A stretch of DNA of 64,000 nt from assembly GCF_013248975.1 (NCBI RefSeq), contig NZ_JABRWH010000001.1:3616001-3680000 (forward strand). Reading direction: 5' to 3'. The notes below the pieces were generated by a model, which searched no databases, was not told where the DNA came from, and saw only the letters and a program-made list of their open reading frames with translations. Origin of the DNA: Neobacillus endophyticus (GTDB taxonomy: Bacteria; Bacillota; Bacilli; Bacillales; Cytobacillaceae). Of the stretch, positions 36,483 through 45,746 are shown piece after piece. The translations under genes were made by a program, and so were the position numbers. Positions within the stretch are counted from its first letter, which is position 1; each line of letters opens with the position of its first letter.

Positions 36483-37913
36483 TTAATAAGCTTTTGCCCA
36501 GTAAACCATTTGCTTAGCTTCTTTTCCACAGCAAACACATTTATCTGATAGTTGTTCCTGCTCAAATGGAATACATCTTGAAGTGGCAGTTGTGTCTTCT
36601 TTGATTTTTTCCTCACACGCTAATTCTCCACACCACATAGCTTTAATAAATCCTGGTTTTGATTCAAGGGTTTCTTTTAATTCAGGTAATGTTAAGGCTA
36701 CTGATGTTCTTTCTTCCCGATGATTTAATGCTTTGTTATATAAATTGGCTTGAATGTCATCGAGTAATTCAACTAGCTTTGTCTCCAATTGATCCATTGG
36801 TACAACAACTTTCTCCAATGTATCTCTTCTAACAAGGACAACTTGTTTATTTTCGATATCCTTCGGCCCAACTTCCAGGCGGACAGGTATACCTTTCATT
36901 TCATATTCATTGAATTTCCAGCCTGGCTTTTTATCGCTGGCATCGATATCAACACGGGCAACACGTGATAATGACTGTTTTAAGTCATAAGAAAAATCAA
37001 GTACGCCTTCTTTATGCTGTGCAATTGGCACAATCATGACTTGAGTTGGTGCTGCCTTTGGAGGGATGACTAAACCGCGATCGTCGCCGTGTACCATGAT
37101 TAACGCACCGATGATTCTTGTAGTAAAGCCCCATGATGTTTGGTGGACGTACTGCAGTTTACCCTCTTGATCTGTATATTGAATGCCGAATGCTTCAGCA
37201 AAGCCAGTGCCAAAGTGGTGTGAAGTGCCTGACTGCAATGCTTTTCCATCATGCATTAAGCTCTCAATTGTAAAGGTTGCTTTCGCACCTGCGAATTTTT
37301 CCTTTTCTGTTTTCTGACCCTTCACTACTGGAATAGCTAGGATCTCTTCACAGATGGAAGCATAAACATTAAGCATTTTTATGGTTTCTTCCATTGCATC
37401 TTCATCTGTAGCATGTGCTGTATGCCCTTCCTGCCATAAAAACTCCAATGTTCTTAAGAATGGTCGAGTCGTTTTTTCCCATCTAACCACGTTAGCCCAT
37501 TGGTTATAAAGCTTTGGCAGATCCCTGTAAGAATGGATAATATTCTTATAGTGCTCACAGAAAAGCACTTCCGAAGTTGGCCGAACTACTAATCTTTCCG
37601 TTAATTCTTCCGATCCTCCATGAGTGACCCAAGCCACTTCAGGTGCAAAGCCTTCGACATGATCCTTTTCTTTTTGCAGCAGGCTTTCAGGTATAAACAA
37701 AGGCATATAGACATTTTCATGTCCAGTTTCTTTAATGCGGCGGTCTAATTCATTTTTTATATTATCCCATAGAGCATAACCATAGGGGCGAATAATCATT
37801 GATCCGCGAACACTAGAATAATCAATTAAATCTGCTTTTGTCACAACATCTGTATACCATTGGGCGAAATCCTCATCCATGGCAGTGACATCTTTAACAA
37901 ATTCCTTAGCCAT
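36483..37913 (-). CDS. proS: Prolyl-tRNA synthetase, archaeal/eukaryote-like short form
   Basis: 476 aa. Class II motifs: motif 1 around [16 protein letters not shown], motif 2 [26 protein letters not shown], motif 3 [13 protein letters not shown]. The C-terminal zinc-binding-type domain has the pattern CGELACEEK ... CVCCGK. It lacks the editing insertion of the about 565-aa bacterial ProRS. Bacilli with this form commonly carry a second, standard ProRS elsewhere. It charges tRNA-Pro. Expression is controlled by a T-box leader with a proline specifier directly upstream. Confidence 0.95.
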   Translation of the reverse strand: MAKEFVKDVTAMDEDFAQWYTDVVTKADLIDYSSVRGSMIIRPYGYALWDNIKNELDRRIKETGHENVYMPLFIPESLLQKEKDHVEGFAPEVAWVTHGGSEELTERLVVRPTSEVLFCEHYKNIIHSYRDLPKLYNQWANVVRWEKTTRPFLRTLEFLWQEGHTAHATDEDAMEETIKMLNVYASICEEILAIPVVKGQKTEKEKFAGAKATFTIESLMHDGKALQSGTSHHFGTGFAEAFGIQYTDQEGKLQYVHQTSWGFTTRIIGALIMVHGDDRGLVIPPKAAPTQVMIVPIAQHKEGVLDFSYDLKQSLSRVARVDIDASDKKPGWKFNEYEMKGIPVRLEVGPKDIENKQVVLVRRDTLEKVVVPMDQLETKLVELLDDIQANLYNKALNHREERTSVALTLPELKETLESKPGFIKAMWCGELACEEKIKEDTTATSRCIPFEQEQLSDKCVCCGKEAKQMVYWAKAY

Positions 37914-37975
37914 TTTGACACCTCATTATTTTTTAAAAAATTACGCCTTGTTATAAGCGCTTTTTGCTTATAAAT

Positions 37976-38230
37976 ATAAAAAGGCCTTGATCCTCAAAAA
38001 AGGGACCAAGGCCTGGCGGTACCACCCTAAATTTATAAAGCCAATGCTTTATACTCTCAACATGATAACGGAACGAATCCGCATGTATCTTCAATCCATC
38101 CGATACAGAACTCAGAGGCAGGTTCAAATGTTTGTCTTAAGAAACCTCACACCAAATGGTTTCCTCTCTTTGTAAGACGATTTCACTTTACTAATCCTCG
38201 TCATCGCTTCAATGTGTTTTTGAAAATTAT
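37976..38230 (-). promoter_or_regulatory. T-box riboswitch leader (proline, CCU specifier)
   Basis: Minus strand. The T-box bulge sequence AGGGTGGTACCGC is at 38016-38028. Stem I carries the AGGA-like motif near 38190, an AGAGAG segment, and the specifier loop GAACCTGCCTCTGAG with CCT at 38120-38122 (proline). The terminator AGGCCTTGGTCC / GGATCAAGGCCT followed by T5 is at 37977-38013, and the competing antiterminator uses the T-box bulge. Uncharged tRNA-Pro should permit read-through into proS. Confidence 0.92.
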
Positions 38231-38432
38231 ATATTCCCTTTACGAAAAAGTCAAATTAAAAGTGGAATATTTTACTTTTAATCACAAAATACCTGCTAAA
38301 CTTACTTTTTCTTTTTATTTATTCTGACAACTAGGTGAACTTTCTGTCATTTTTAAATAAGAAAATCTATATTAATAGTAGGGACAATAAGATTTTTAGA
38401 ACACCAACCTAATTTAAAGGGGAAATTATTAT

Positions 38433-39539
38433 ATGAGCAAATGTGCAATAATAATACCCGCCCTGAATCCATCAAAGAGCTTGGTTGATTATGTTCAGCT
38501 ATTACTAGCTAAAGGCATTCCGCAGGTTATTGTCGTAAATGATGGAAGCAAAGAGGAATTAGAAAGTATTTTTAATGAATTAAACATGTTTGATGGCTGC
38601 ACGGTTCTTACCCATGAAACGAATAAAGGAAAAGGCAGAGCATTAAAAACTGCTTTTCAATATTTTTTACAAATGCATCATGATTTGGATGGAGTGGTAA
38701 CAGCAGATGCGGACGGGCAGCATTCCATTCCGGATGTAATTAAAATAGCCGCGATGCTGGGGAATGACAGGGAAGAAATGATTTTAGGTGTCAGAGATTT
38801 TAGTATGTCGAATGTCCCAGTCCGAAGCCTGATTGGGAATAGGATCACCAGTTATATCTTTCAACTCTTTTACGGGGGGAAATTAGAAGATACTCAGACA
38901 GGATTGCGTGGAATTCCTAAAGCCATACTGTCTCCCTTAATCGCGTTAAAAGGAGAGAGGTATGAATACGAAATGAATATGCTGATCTTTGCACGAAAAA
39001 AAAATATTATGATCAGCAAAACTTCGATTCAAACTCTATATTTTAATAACAATGCTGATTCCCATTACAGCTCGTTAATCGATTCCCTTCGTGTATTTTT
39101 TAAACTTATTTCCGGATTGCTGCGTTATTCAATGTCAACCATCGCATCAGGGATCATTGATATCTTGAGTTTTTTGCTGTTAATCAGTGTCCTTCTAAAG
39201 AATCTTCCATTAGGGATTCGTGTGTTATTAGCAACTTTTGGAGCCCGTGTATTGTCTTCATCCTGTAATTTTTATATGAATCGTAAAATTGTTTTCGCAA
39301 GCAGCAACAATCTAAAAAAAGCATTTGTAAAATATTATATTTTATTTTTTGCGCTCATCGCAGCCTCTTATCTTCTCGTTATTTCTGCTAATCTATTTCT
39401 GAACCTTGACGTGGTTTTGTCCAAAATTTGTATCGACACTGTACTAGGGATCCTAAGCTATCAAATTCAGCTCCATTGGGTATTTAAAAGTGATAAAAGA
39501 AAAATCAATAAAATTGCAGGCGAAAACCATGACCTTTAA
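38433..39539 (+). CDS. GT2 glycosyltransferase fused to GtrA-like membrane domain
   Basis: 368 aa. Residues 1 to about 220 are a DPM1-like GT-A fold: IIPALNPSKSL, VVNDGSKEE, and the metal-binding DADGQH (DxD). Residues about 235-355 hold four membrane segments with GtrA features (FGARVLSSSCNFYMNRKIVF; YQIQLHWVFKS). Such fusions make or flip polyprenyl-phosphate sugars used to decorate wall polymers. ATG follows AAAGGGGAA. It overlaps the acyltransferase-like gene by 11 bases, and these with the small following gene look like one operon. Confidence 0.88.
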   Translation: MSKCAIIIPALNPSKSLVDYVQLLLAKGIPQVIVVNDGSKEELESIFNELNMFDGCTVLTHETNKGKGRALKTAFQYFLQMHHDLDGVVTADADGQHSIPDVIKIAAMLGNDREEMILGVRDFSMSNVPVRSLIGNRITSYIFQLFYGGKLEDTQTGLRGIPKAILSPLIALKGERYEYEMNMLIFARKKNIMISKTSIQTLYFNNNADSHYSSLIDSLRVFFKLISGLLRYSMSTIASGIIDILSFLLLISVLLKNLPLGIRVLLATFGARVLSSSCNFYMNRKIVFASSNNLKKAFVKYYILFFALIAASYLLVISANLFLNLDVVLSKICIDTVLGILSYQIQLHWVFKSDKRKINKIAGENHDL

Positions 39540-40221
39540 TTTTTATGGTCCATTTTTTAAGTGGAGTAGATGTTTAGTTCAATTCATCTATCCTAAATAT
39601 CAAGTTAAATTACCTCAAAATATGGAGGAACCTGTCGTATTTATTTCCCATCATCAAAACCTCTTTGGCCCCTTTATTACTTTGCTTTGGTTTCCCATGT
39701 CAATTCATGCCTGGATTCTCCATGTTTTTCTTGATCGGAAAGCCTGTTATAGACAATACGTAGATTACACCTTTACAAAAAGATATGGCTGGAATAAGGT
39801 GCTCGCAAGTATTTGCGGTTTTTCTATTTCCTTTTTTATAGCTAAATTATTGAATTCGGGAAAAGGAATTCCGGTTTATAGGGGAACAAGAAAAATCCTG
39901 CATACCTTTGACCTGAGTGTCCAAGCATTATCAAACGGTGAGAGTATTGTTATCTTTCCAGACATTGATTACAGTGATGATTCAGCCAATGTCAAGAACA
40001 TGTATGGTGGATTCCTTTTTCTGGATAAATATTATTTTAAAGCTACTGGAAAGCATGTAAGCTTTGTTCCCCTATATGTAAGCAAAAAGAAAAAATTGAT
40101 GATTGCTGAAAAAATAATTTTTTTCAAAGGTCATGAGGAGTTTAATTCCGAACGAAGGATTGTCCATCAAGAAATTATAACCAATCTGAATGAACTCGGG
40201 AAAAAATGCGGAGATCTATAA
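39529..40221 (+). CDS. PlsC-like acyltransferase family protein (tentative)
   Basis: About 230 aa. SHHQNLFGPF near residue 40 resembles the HxxxxD/N box of glycerolipid acyltransferases. IPVYRGTRKILH resembles the substrate-binding block, and ESIVIFPDIDYSD the FPEG-like block. The HX4D aspartate is replaced (HHQNLFG), so activity is uncertain. One amphipathic segment near the N-terminus could touch the membrane. ATG 39529 overlaps the previous stop; a GTG at 39490 is the alternative. Coupling with a GT2-GtrA gene suggests acylation of a lipid-linked glycan (inference). Confidence 0.55.
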   Translation: MTFNFYGPFFKWSRCLVQFIYPKYQVKLPQNMEEPVVFISHHQNLFGPFITLLWFPMSIHAWILHVFLDRKACYRQYVDYTFTKRYGWNKVLASICGFSISFFIAKLLNSGKGIPVYRGTRKILHTFDLSVQALSNGESIVIFPDIDYSDDSANVKNMYGGFLFLDKYYFKATGKHVSFVPLYVSKKKKLMIAEKIIFFKGHEEFNSERRIVHQEIITNLNELGKKCGDL

Positions 40222-40243
40222 ACTAAATCTTGGAGTGTTGGTC

Positions 40244-40426
40244 TTGAATCCAAAAGATAAAACCTCTTTTCCCTCAACGAACACGAATAAAAACAAAAAT
40301 GATGTTAAAGTCAACAATCAATTCAGTTTAACCATCAACTTTGGTGATTCTTTAAACATAATAGCTTTAATTACTGGGATTTATGTCTTAAAAAAAATAG
40401 CCAAAAGGAATAAAAAAGGCCAATAG
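40244..40426 (+). CDS. Small single-TM protein, hypothetical
   Basis: 60 aa from a TTG start with GGAG eight bases upstream. The frame is open back to 40190, so a longer 78-aa form is possible. Polar Asn/Lys-rich N-half and one C-terminal membrane segment (LNIIALITGIYVLKKI) followed by basic residues. Not recognised. It follows the acyltransferase-like gene closely; its stop lies inside the terminator hairpin. Confidence 0.5.
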   Translation: MNPKDKTSFPSTNTNKNKNDVKVNNQFSLTINFGDSLNIIALITGIYVLKKIAKRNKKGQ

Positions 40427-40435
40427 GCCTTTTTT
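40411..40435 (+). terminator. Terminator of the GT2 operon
   Basis: Stem AAAAAAGGCC / GGCCTTTTTT with loop AATA and a T7 tail. The hairpin includes the last codons and stop of the small gene. Confidence 0.88.
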
Positions 40436-40525
40436 TACTGATGGTTAAGGAAGGTATTTTTTATTTTGTTTGAACCTAAAAATCTAATTTTTTGAAAATA
40501 TATTTCTTTGCTATTCCGCAAATGG

Positions 40526-41107
40526 TTACAAGTATTTTATTAAATAATATTTCGTAATTGACAAATATTCACGGCTGTAGGATTTTAAGATAGCTGAAGC
40601 AGGGGTATCTGCTGGTAAACCATATACATGTAATCCTTGATCTTTAGCGATTGAAACAGCTCTATAGAGATGAAAGTTGTTTGTTACAATAATTCCAATT
40701 CTTGATTTAGGCGGGATCAGTTTTTTGGAATACCGAATGTTTTCATATGTGTCAGTGGATCGATTTTCTATAATAATTCTCGATTCATCGATTCCTTGAT
40801 GCACAAGCTGGGTCTTAATTGCCTCCGCTTCCGAAATATTTTCACCAGGGCCCTTTCCTCCGGAAGCAATAGCCACTGTATGTGGGTATTCCTTTAAATA
40901 CTTAGCAGCATAATGAATTCTGCTGGAGAGCACCAGTGATGGAGCTGTACCATTCACTTTAGCGCCAAGTATGATTAAATAATCTGCATGCTTTGGAGGA
41001 GTTACATTACTATATTGCGAGATTTTAAATTGCAGCAGACTGATATAGATCAATCCAATCATCGCTATAATAATTAGCATAGGAATTACTCTTCTCTTAT
41101 TCTTCAT
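40526..41107 (-). CDS. YdcF/ElyC-family (DUF218) envelope protein
   Basis: 193 aa. N-terminal membrane anchor (residues 8-27), then the DUF218 fold: ADYLIILGAKVNGTAPS, IASGGKGPGENISEAEAIKTQL, IIENRSTDTYENIRYSK and IIVTNNFHLYRAVSIAK. Family members (SanA, ElyC, YdcF) affect envelope integrity, and some bind SAM-like ligands; the reaction is unknown. No operon partner. Divergent from the DedA-PAP2 gene. Confidence 0.85.
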   Translation of the reverse strand: MKNKRRVIPMLIIIAMIGLIYISLLQFKISQYSNVTPPKHADYLIILGAKVNGTAPSLVLSSRIHYAAKYLKEYPHTVAIASGGKGPGENISEAEAIKTQLVHQGIDESRIIIENRSTDTYENIRYSKKLIPPKSRIGIIVTNNFHLYRAVSIAKDQGLHVYGLPADTPASAILKSYSREYLSITKYYLIKYL

Positions 41108-41324
41108 TTCTTCAAATCCATTTCACCTATTTTATTGAGACCTTTTATTTGAGAATTTCCACATTTTGATAGTAACATAAATGTAACGTCAAGCTATCAA
41201 TTAAATGGAAAAAATCCGAAAAAAATAGTGAATAGCCAGTGAAAAATGGTGATGGATAAAATGACAATATGAGTTGAAAGATATTATTTATAGCCATCTT
41301 TTATCCGGGAGAGGAGGATCATGG

Positions 41325-42638
41325 ATGCAATATATGATTTCCTTTATGAATGATTACGGATATTTGGTCTTATTTATTTCATTAATTTTGGGGATCATGG
41401 CCGTTCCGATCCCAATTGAAGCATTAATGGGGTATGCAGGCTTTTTATCATTTCAAGGTAAGTTAAACTGGATAGGGTGTATTGTGGCAGCAGCAGCCGG
41501 ATGTACTGCAGGTTTGATATTTGCATACATAATTGGCCAAAAACTAGGTATGCCATTCTTTGAAAAGCACGGCAGTAAGATCCATCTGGGACCAGAGCGC
41601 TTGCAATCCACTTCAGCTTGGTTTAAAAAATACGGTAACAAGCTATTAATTGTTGTCCTGTTTATTCCTGGTGTCAGGCACCTTACGGGATATTTTGCTG
41701 GAATTACAAGGCTGCCATTTCGGATTTATACCAGCTATTCTTTTCTTGGATCTCTTGTTTGGGTTTCTACATTTATTGGACTGGGAAAATTGCTTGGACC
41801 AAAATGGCAGCTATTTCATGAATTGATCAAAAAGTATTTAATTATTGGAAGTATCATTTTAGCTATCGTTATCATCGTATTATATATCTTGAATAAATAT
41901 CGTGCTGAAATATGGAATACTTCTTTAAATCTCGGAAAAAAAATATTAACAGTATTTCATACACGAGGCAGAGCAGAATTGTTTATAGCCTTTCTATCCA
42001 TATTTACGATTTGTTTCATCATTTTAATGATTAGTCTCATTCAAGAATATCTGGAGAATGATGTGAACGATATTGATGAAGTGATAAAAATATTAGTGAA
42101 TGATATTTTTCATCATCAAAATGTTGGGATCATGAGCTTTTTTTCTATTCTTGGTAAACGAATCATTCTCCTTTTCATCATTTTCTATACGTTGATCTGG
42201 ATTGTTTGGAGGGGGAACAGGAATAGGCTGGAGCTGTTATTCCTCTTTTTCACAGTCGGTGGAGGGCAATTGTATGAGGTAATTCTAAGGAATATGTTTC
42301 ATAAACTCAGCCCAAATGAGCCCAATTTATTAGAACAGTTTCCTGCGGGATTTCCAAGTGAGCAATCGTTAATGGCATTTGTGATATATGGTTACTGCAT
42401 TTTTATCATGTTAAGGCACAGTAGATCCATTCGGGTTCATACCTTTCTGATCGCCTGCTGGGTGGTTGTTCTTCTATTTATGGGGATTAGCCGTATCTAT
42501 TTTAATATCCAAGTACCAAGTCAAATTGCTGCCGGGTATGTATTTGGGGGAGTGTGGCTGGGAATTTCAACATTACTGCTGGAAATTTTCCGCATGCTGA
42601 CGACCATCGATGTTTCTAAAAAGAAATCAAAGGTTTAA
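41325..42638 (+). CDS. DedA-family protein fused to a catalytically degenerate PAP2 domain
   Basis: 437 aa. Residues 1-190 form a DedA domain (ILGIMAVPIPIEALMGYAGFL; FIPGVRHLTGYFAGITRLPF), a family now linked to undecaprenyl-phosphate recycling. From about 215 a six-TM PAP2 fold follows, but its three catalytic motifs are changed: R-x6-SP for K-x6-RP, PSEQ for PSGH, and SR-x5-Q-x3-Q for SR-x5-H-x3-D. The spacing is kept, so the domain is folded but should be inactive as a phosphatase. GAGGAGG before the ATG at 41325 fixes the start; an in-frame codon at 41274 is less likely. Confidence 0.85.
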   Translation: MQYMISFMNDYGYLVLFISLILGIMAVPIPIEALMGYAGFLSFQGKLNWIGCIVAAAAGCTAGLIFAYIIGQKLGMPFFEKHGSKIHLGPERLQSTSAWFKKYGNKLLIVVLFIPGVRHLTGYFAGITRLPFRIYTSYSFLGSLVWVSTFIGLGKLLGPKWQLFHELIKKYLIIGSIILAIVIIVLYILNKYRAEIWNTSLNLGKKILTVFHTRGRAELFIAFLSIFTICFIILMISLIQEYLENDVNDIDEVIKILVNDIFHHQNVGIMSFFSILGKRIILLFIIFYTLIWIVWRGNRNRLELLFLFFTVGGGQLYEVILRNMFHKLSPNEPNLLEQFPAGFPSEQSLMAFVIYGYCIFIMLRHSRSIRVHTFLIACWVVVLLFMGISRIYFNIQVPSQIAAGYVFGGVWLGISTLLLEIFRMLTTIDVSKKKSKV

Positions 42639-42651
42639 ATCTTCCAACAGT

Positions 42652-42682
42652 AGGAATCCAAAGTGTGGATTCCTTTTATTTT
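42652..42682 (+). terminator. Terminator of the DedA-PAP2 gene
   Basis: Stem GGAATCCA / TGGATTCC followed by TTTTATTTT. Repeat copy C starts in the T tract. Confidence 0.85.
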
Positions 42683-42833
42683 AGCCGATAGGAAAGTATA
42701 CCTTCCTTATCAGGCATAAGTGCACGAAGAAATGCTTTGTGAGCATTAGCCTCGCAGTCGAGAAGCTGTGCTTTTGACGAACTACGCCTCTGTCTTCGCC
42801 CTTACGGGCTCGCCAGTCGGGGAGTGTTCTTTA
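42681..42833 (+). repeat. Dispersed structured repeat, copy C (about 153 bp)
   Basis: Begins TTAGCCGATAGGAAAGT and ends GTCGGGGAGTGTTCTTTA. Predicted hairpins: GATA..GGAA / TTCC..TATC, AATGCTTTGTGAGCATT, and GCCC-TTAC-GGGC. Collinear with copy A over its whole length. Confidence 0.85.
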
Positions 42834-42930
42834 GAAAAATATGTCCGAAATTTAAATATTTCAAATGGTTAGTACTGAGATTTTGATTCACGATTCAACT
42901 ATGTTTAAATGAAAGAAAAGGGCGGAAAGG

Positions 42931-43716
42931 ATGGTTGTTTTGAATAAAAATAGTATTCGTACCATCACTGTAGTTGCGATCCTCTTTTGCCTTATTTGCA
43001 TTTTTGGGCTGGGGGTTACGTTTAAGGAGTATTATGCTGACAAACCGGATATCATTCCAAAGCTTAGCAGAGTGGATAAAAAGGTGGAGACCAAAAAAGA
43101 GCTGACGATTGTTGCGTTAGGTGATTCATTAACAAGAGGAACAGGAGATGAAACAGGGAAAGGTTATGTTGGTGATGTTGTGGATGAAATTAAGAAAAAA
43201 ACTAATAAAACAGTCCGGCTTACAAATTTAGGAATCAATGGTCAAACTTCAGATCAGTTGCGTCAACAAATTCAGCAGATCGAAGTGGGAAGACAGCTGC
43301 AAAAGGCAGATGTGATCTTACTGACCATTGGCGGTAATGATTTATTTCGTGGTGGACAAGGTTTGATGGATTATCAAACTAGAGATATTGCTGTCATTGA
43401 AAGGAAATATCTAGGTAATTTAAAGTTTATATTCCAACAAATACGCCGTAACAATCCTAGTGCAAATGTGTTCTTTGTTGGATTATACAATCCATTTATG
43501 GATTTGGCACAAGGTAAAGAGATGGCCAAGGTCATTAGAAAATGGAATTATGATAGTGCAGAAGCCAGCGCAGATTTTCCAAAGATCGTTTTTGTTCCAA
43601 CATTTGATTTGTTTGAGTTAAAGGTAAATGATTACCTTTATTCTGATAAGTTTCACCCTAACACAAAAGGATACAGGTTAATCGCGGAGCGGGTAGCATC
43701 ATTGCTCACCTGGTAA
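42931..43716 (+). CDS. SGNH/GDSL hydrolase (YpmR/LipC-like)
   Basis: 261 aa. N-terminal membrane anchor/signal (about 9-30). Block I ALGDSLTRGTGD with the catalytic Ser, Gly in LGINGQTSD (block II), Asn in TIGGNDLF (block III), and Asp-His in SDKFHPNTKGY (block V). It is a surface-exposed esterase or lipase of unknown substrate. A TTG at 42940 is an alternative start (AAGGATGG six bases upstream). It is 12 bases from the ABC ATPase gene, so the three genes likely form an operon. Confidence 0.9.
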   Translation: MVVLNKNSIRTITVVAILFCLICIFGLGVTFKEYYADKPDIIPKLSRVDKKVETKKELTIVALGDSLTRGTGDETGKGYVGDVVDEIKKKTNKTVRLTNLGINGQTSDQLRQQIQQIEVGRQLQKADVILLTIGGNDLFRGGQGLMDYQTRDIAVIERKYLGNLKFIFQQIRRNNPSANVFFVGLYNPFMDLAQGKEMAKVIRKWNYDSAEASADFPKIVFVPTFDLFELKVNDYLYSDKFHPNTKGYRLIAERVASLLTW

Positions 43717-43728
43717 GGAGTTTTTAAT

Positions 43729-44643
43729 ATGGATAAAAAGGTAACATTAGAAGTAATAGATTTAAAAAAGAAAATCGGAAAAAAAGAGATTATAAAAGGA
43801 TTGACATTTAATTTGAAAGAGGGGGAGGTTTTTGGTTTTCTTGGCCCGAATGGTGCTGGGAAAACAACAACGATCCGTATGCTTGTCGGCTTGATTAAAC
43901 CAACTTCTGGAAGCATCCGGATTTGCGGTTATCAACTTGACAGACAGTTTCAGCAGGCAATGAAAAATCTGGGCTGTATTGTAGAAAATCCGGAATTGTA
44001 TCCTTATTTATCAGGTTACAACAACCTGCTGCATTTTATCAGAATGCTTGATGGAGTGAGTGAGAAACGGATTAAAGAGGTTGTAAAACTAGTGGGTTTG
44101 ACAGAAAGAATCCATGATAAGGTGAAAACTTACTCTCTTGGGATGCGGCAGCGACTTGGAATTGCCCAGGCGCTTTTGGGTGAGCCGAAAGTATTAATTC
44201 TTGATGAACCAACAAATGGATTAGATCCTGCAGGGATTCGTGAAATGAGACAGTTTATTCGCTATCTTGCTGAAAAGGAAGGCTTGAGTGTCCTAGTTTC
44301 AAGTCATTTATTAAGTGAAATTCAACTTTTATGTGACAGAGTCGCCATTATTTCCAAGGGGACTATTATAAGGATTGATACCGTAGAAAAATTGCTTGAA
44401 AATCGAGAAAGAGTGCAATGGCGTTTGCATCCTTTCGTGAAAGGCAGATCGGTATTACGTTCACTTACAACAATAGAAGAAAAGGATGATGTTTACATCC
44501 TGACAGAATTTGATGAGCAAAAAATTCCTGAATGGAATAAAAAACTGGTGGATGAGGGGATCGCCATACTCGAAATGAGCCGGAAAATGCCAGTTCTTGA
44601 AGATTTGTTCCTCGAGCTTACAGGAGGGGAGACTATTGAGTAA
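43729..44643 (+). CDS. ABC-2 type exporter ATP-binding protein
   Basis: 304 aa. Walker A GPNGAGKTTTIRMLVG, signature YSLGMRQRLGIAQALL, Walker B VLILDEPTNGLDP, H-loop VSSHLL. The C-terminal extension of about 80 residues is typical of BcrA/CcmA-type ATPases for drug, bacteriocin or lipid export. The permease gene starts inside its last codons (8-base overlap), fixing the partner. Confidence 0.93.
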   Translation: MDKKVTLEVIDLKKKIGKKEIIKGLTFNLKEGEVFGFLGPNGAGKTTTIRMLVGLIKPTSGSIRICGYQLDRQFQQAMKNLGCIVENPELYPYLSGYNNLLHFIRMLDGVSEKRIKEVVKLVGLTERIHDKVKTYSLGMRQRLGIAQALLGEPKVLILDEPTNGLDPAGIREMRQFIRYLAEKEGLSVLVSSHLLSEIQLLCDRVAIISKGTIIRIDTVEKLLENRERVQWRLHPFVKGRSVLRSLTTIEEKDDVYILTEFDEQKIPEWNKKLVDEGIAILEMSRKMPVLEDLFLELTGGETIE

Positions 44644-45616
44644 TCTGATCCAAAACGAAATGATGAAACTAATATCTAAGAAACGACTTGTAGTAATAGC
44701 TCTGATCATTGGTGTACTAGTCGCATTATTTACATATGCTCAATTTAAGCAAGTCCAAACACAGCGTGAAAAACTGGGCACAAGTGATTGGAGAACGATT
44801 GTACAGAAACAGATTGTGGATATGACGAATCGTTTAAGCAGCACCGGAATCTCCGATGAGTGGAAAAAAGAGATAAAAATTTCGATCAAACAGGAGCAAT
44901 ATTATTTAGATCACGATATAAATCCGACTGCACCCGGTGCTCCGACCTTCGTAAGAATTTTTCTAGAAAACTCTATCGGTTTATTTATACCTTTAATGGT
45001 CATGGTAATCGCTAGTGACTTGGTTTCATCAGAGCATGGTCTAGGCACGATTAAGCTTTTGTTGACAAGGCCAGTGAAAAGATGGAAAGTGCTTTTAAGT
45101 AAATATTTTACTTTGATCCTTGCTGTATCATTGATTGTTGCAATTGCCGGAATCCTATCATATGTCATTTCTGGATTTGTATTTGGATTTAGAGGGTGGG
45201 GTGCGCCGATTTTAACAGGTTTCAACGTAACAAATAACGGGCTTAATACCTCAAATGTAAAACTGCTAAGTCTATGGCAATTTTTACTTATGGATTTTGG
45301 CCTTGTGTGGTACGTGGCTGTCGTGGTTGGCACATTATCGTTTATGCTTTCAGTTTTAATACGCAGTACTGCCGCCGGTATGGGAGTTATGCTTGCAGCA
45401 TTAATATCAGGCGCCATATTAAGTAATATGGTTTCTTCCTGGCAATCTGCGAAATACCTATTCATGGTGAACCTACAGTTAACGGATTACTTGGCAGGCA
45501 ATCCGCCGCCCATTGAAGGAATGACGTTAGCGTTTTCCATGATTGTACTGCTAATATGGTGGGCTGCGGCGCTGCTTGTTTCATTTCTGGTTTTTACTAA
45601 AAAAGACGTTTATTAG
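44636..45616 (+). CDS. ABC-2 type transporter permease
   Basis: 326 aa with six membrane segments. A polar loop of about 80 residues lies between TM1 and TM2; SSEHGLGTIKLLLTRPVKRWKVLLSKY is the conserved ABC-2 cytoplasmic coupling segment. TTG start with AGGAGGGGAG immediately upstream; an open frame extends to 44597. It is the partner of the preceding ATPase. The substrate is unknown, and no immunity or sensor kinase gene is adjacent. Confidence 0.88.
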   Translation: MSNLIQNEMMKLISKKRLVVIALIIGVLVALFTYAQFKQVQTQREKLGTSDWRTIVQKQIVDMTNRLSSTGISDEWKKEIKISIKQEQYYLDHDINPTAPGAPTFVRIFLENSIGLFIPLMVMVIASDLVSSEHGLGTIKLLLTRPVKRWKVLLSKYFTLILAVSLIVAIAGILSYVISGFVFGFRGWGAPILTGFNVTNNGLNTSNVKLLSLWQFLLMDFGLVWYVAVVVGTLSFMLSVLIRSTAAGMGVMLAALISGAILSNMVSSWQSAKYLFMVNLQLTDYLAGNPPPIEGMTLAFSMIVLLIWWAAALLVSFLVFTKKDVY

Positions 45617-45621
45617 TGTTT

Positions 45622-45657
45622 AAGTTATTCCTGACATATACGGGAATAGCTTTTTTA
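45622..45657 (+). terminator. Terminator of the ABC-2 operon
   Basis: Stem AAGTTATTCC / GGGAATAGCTT with T6. Confidence 0.78.
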
Positions 45658-45746
45658 TTCGTGCAACAACGTAAATCTAAAAAATTGCTAGAAAATTGAT
45701 AATTTTATAAAATAGTGGAGAATAGTAAAAAAACGGGGGGATCTAA

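Noticed and set aside
41670..41682. GGTGTCAGGCACC inside the DedA gene, identical to the palindrome at 62231
   Set aside because: It encodes the conserved PGVRH segment of DedA, so protein constraint explains it better than a repeat insertion.
44911..45465. 184-codon minus-strand open frame inside the ABC-2 permease
   Set aside because: It has no ribosome site and lies wholly within a clear membrane protein gene; codon shadow.
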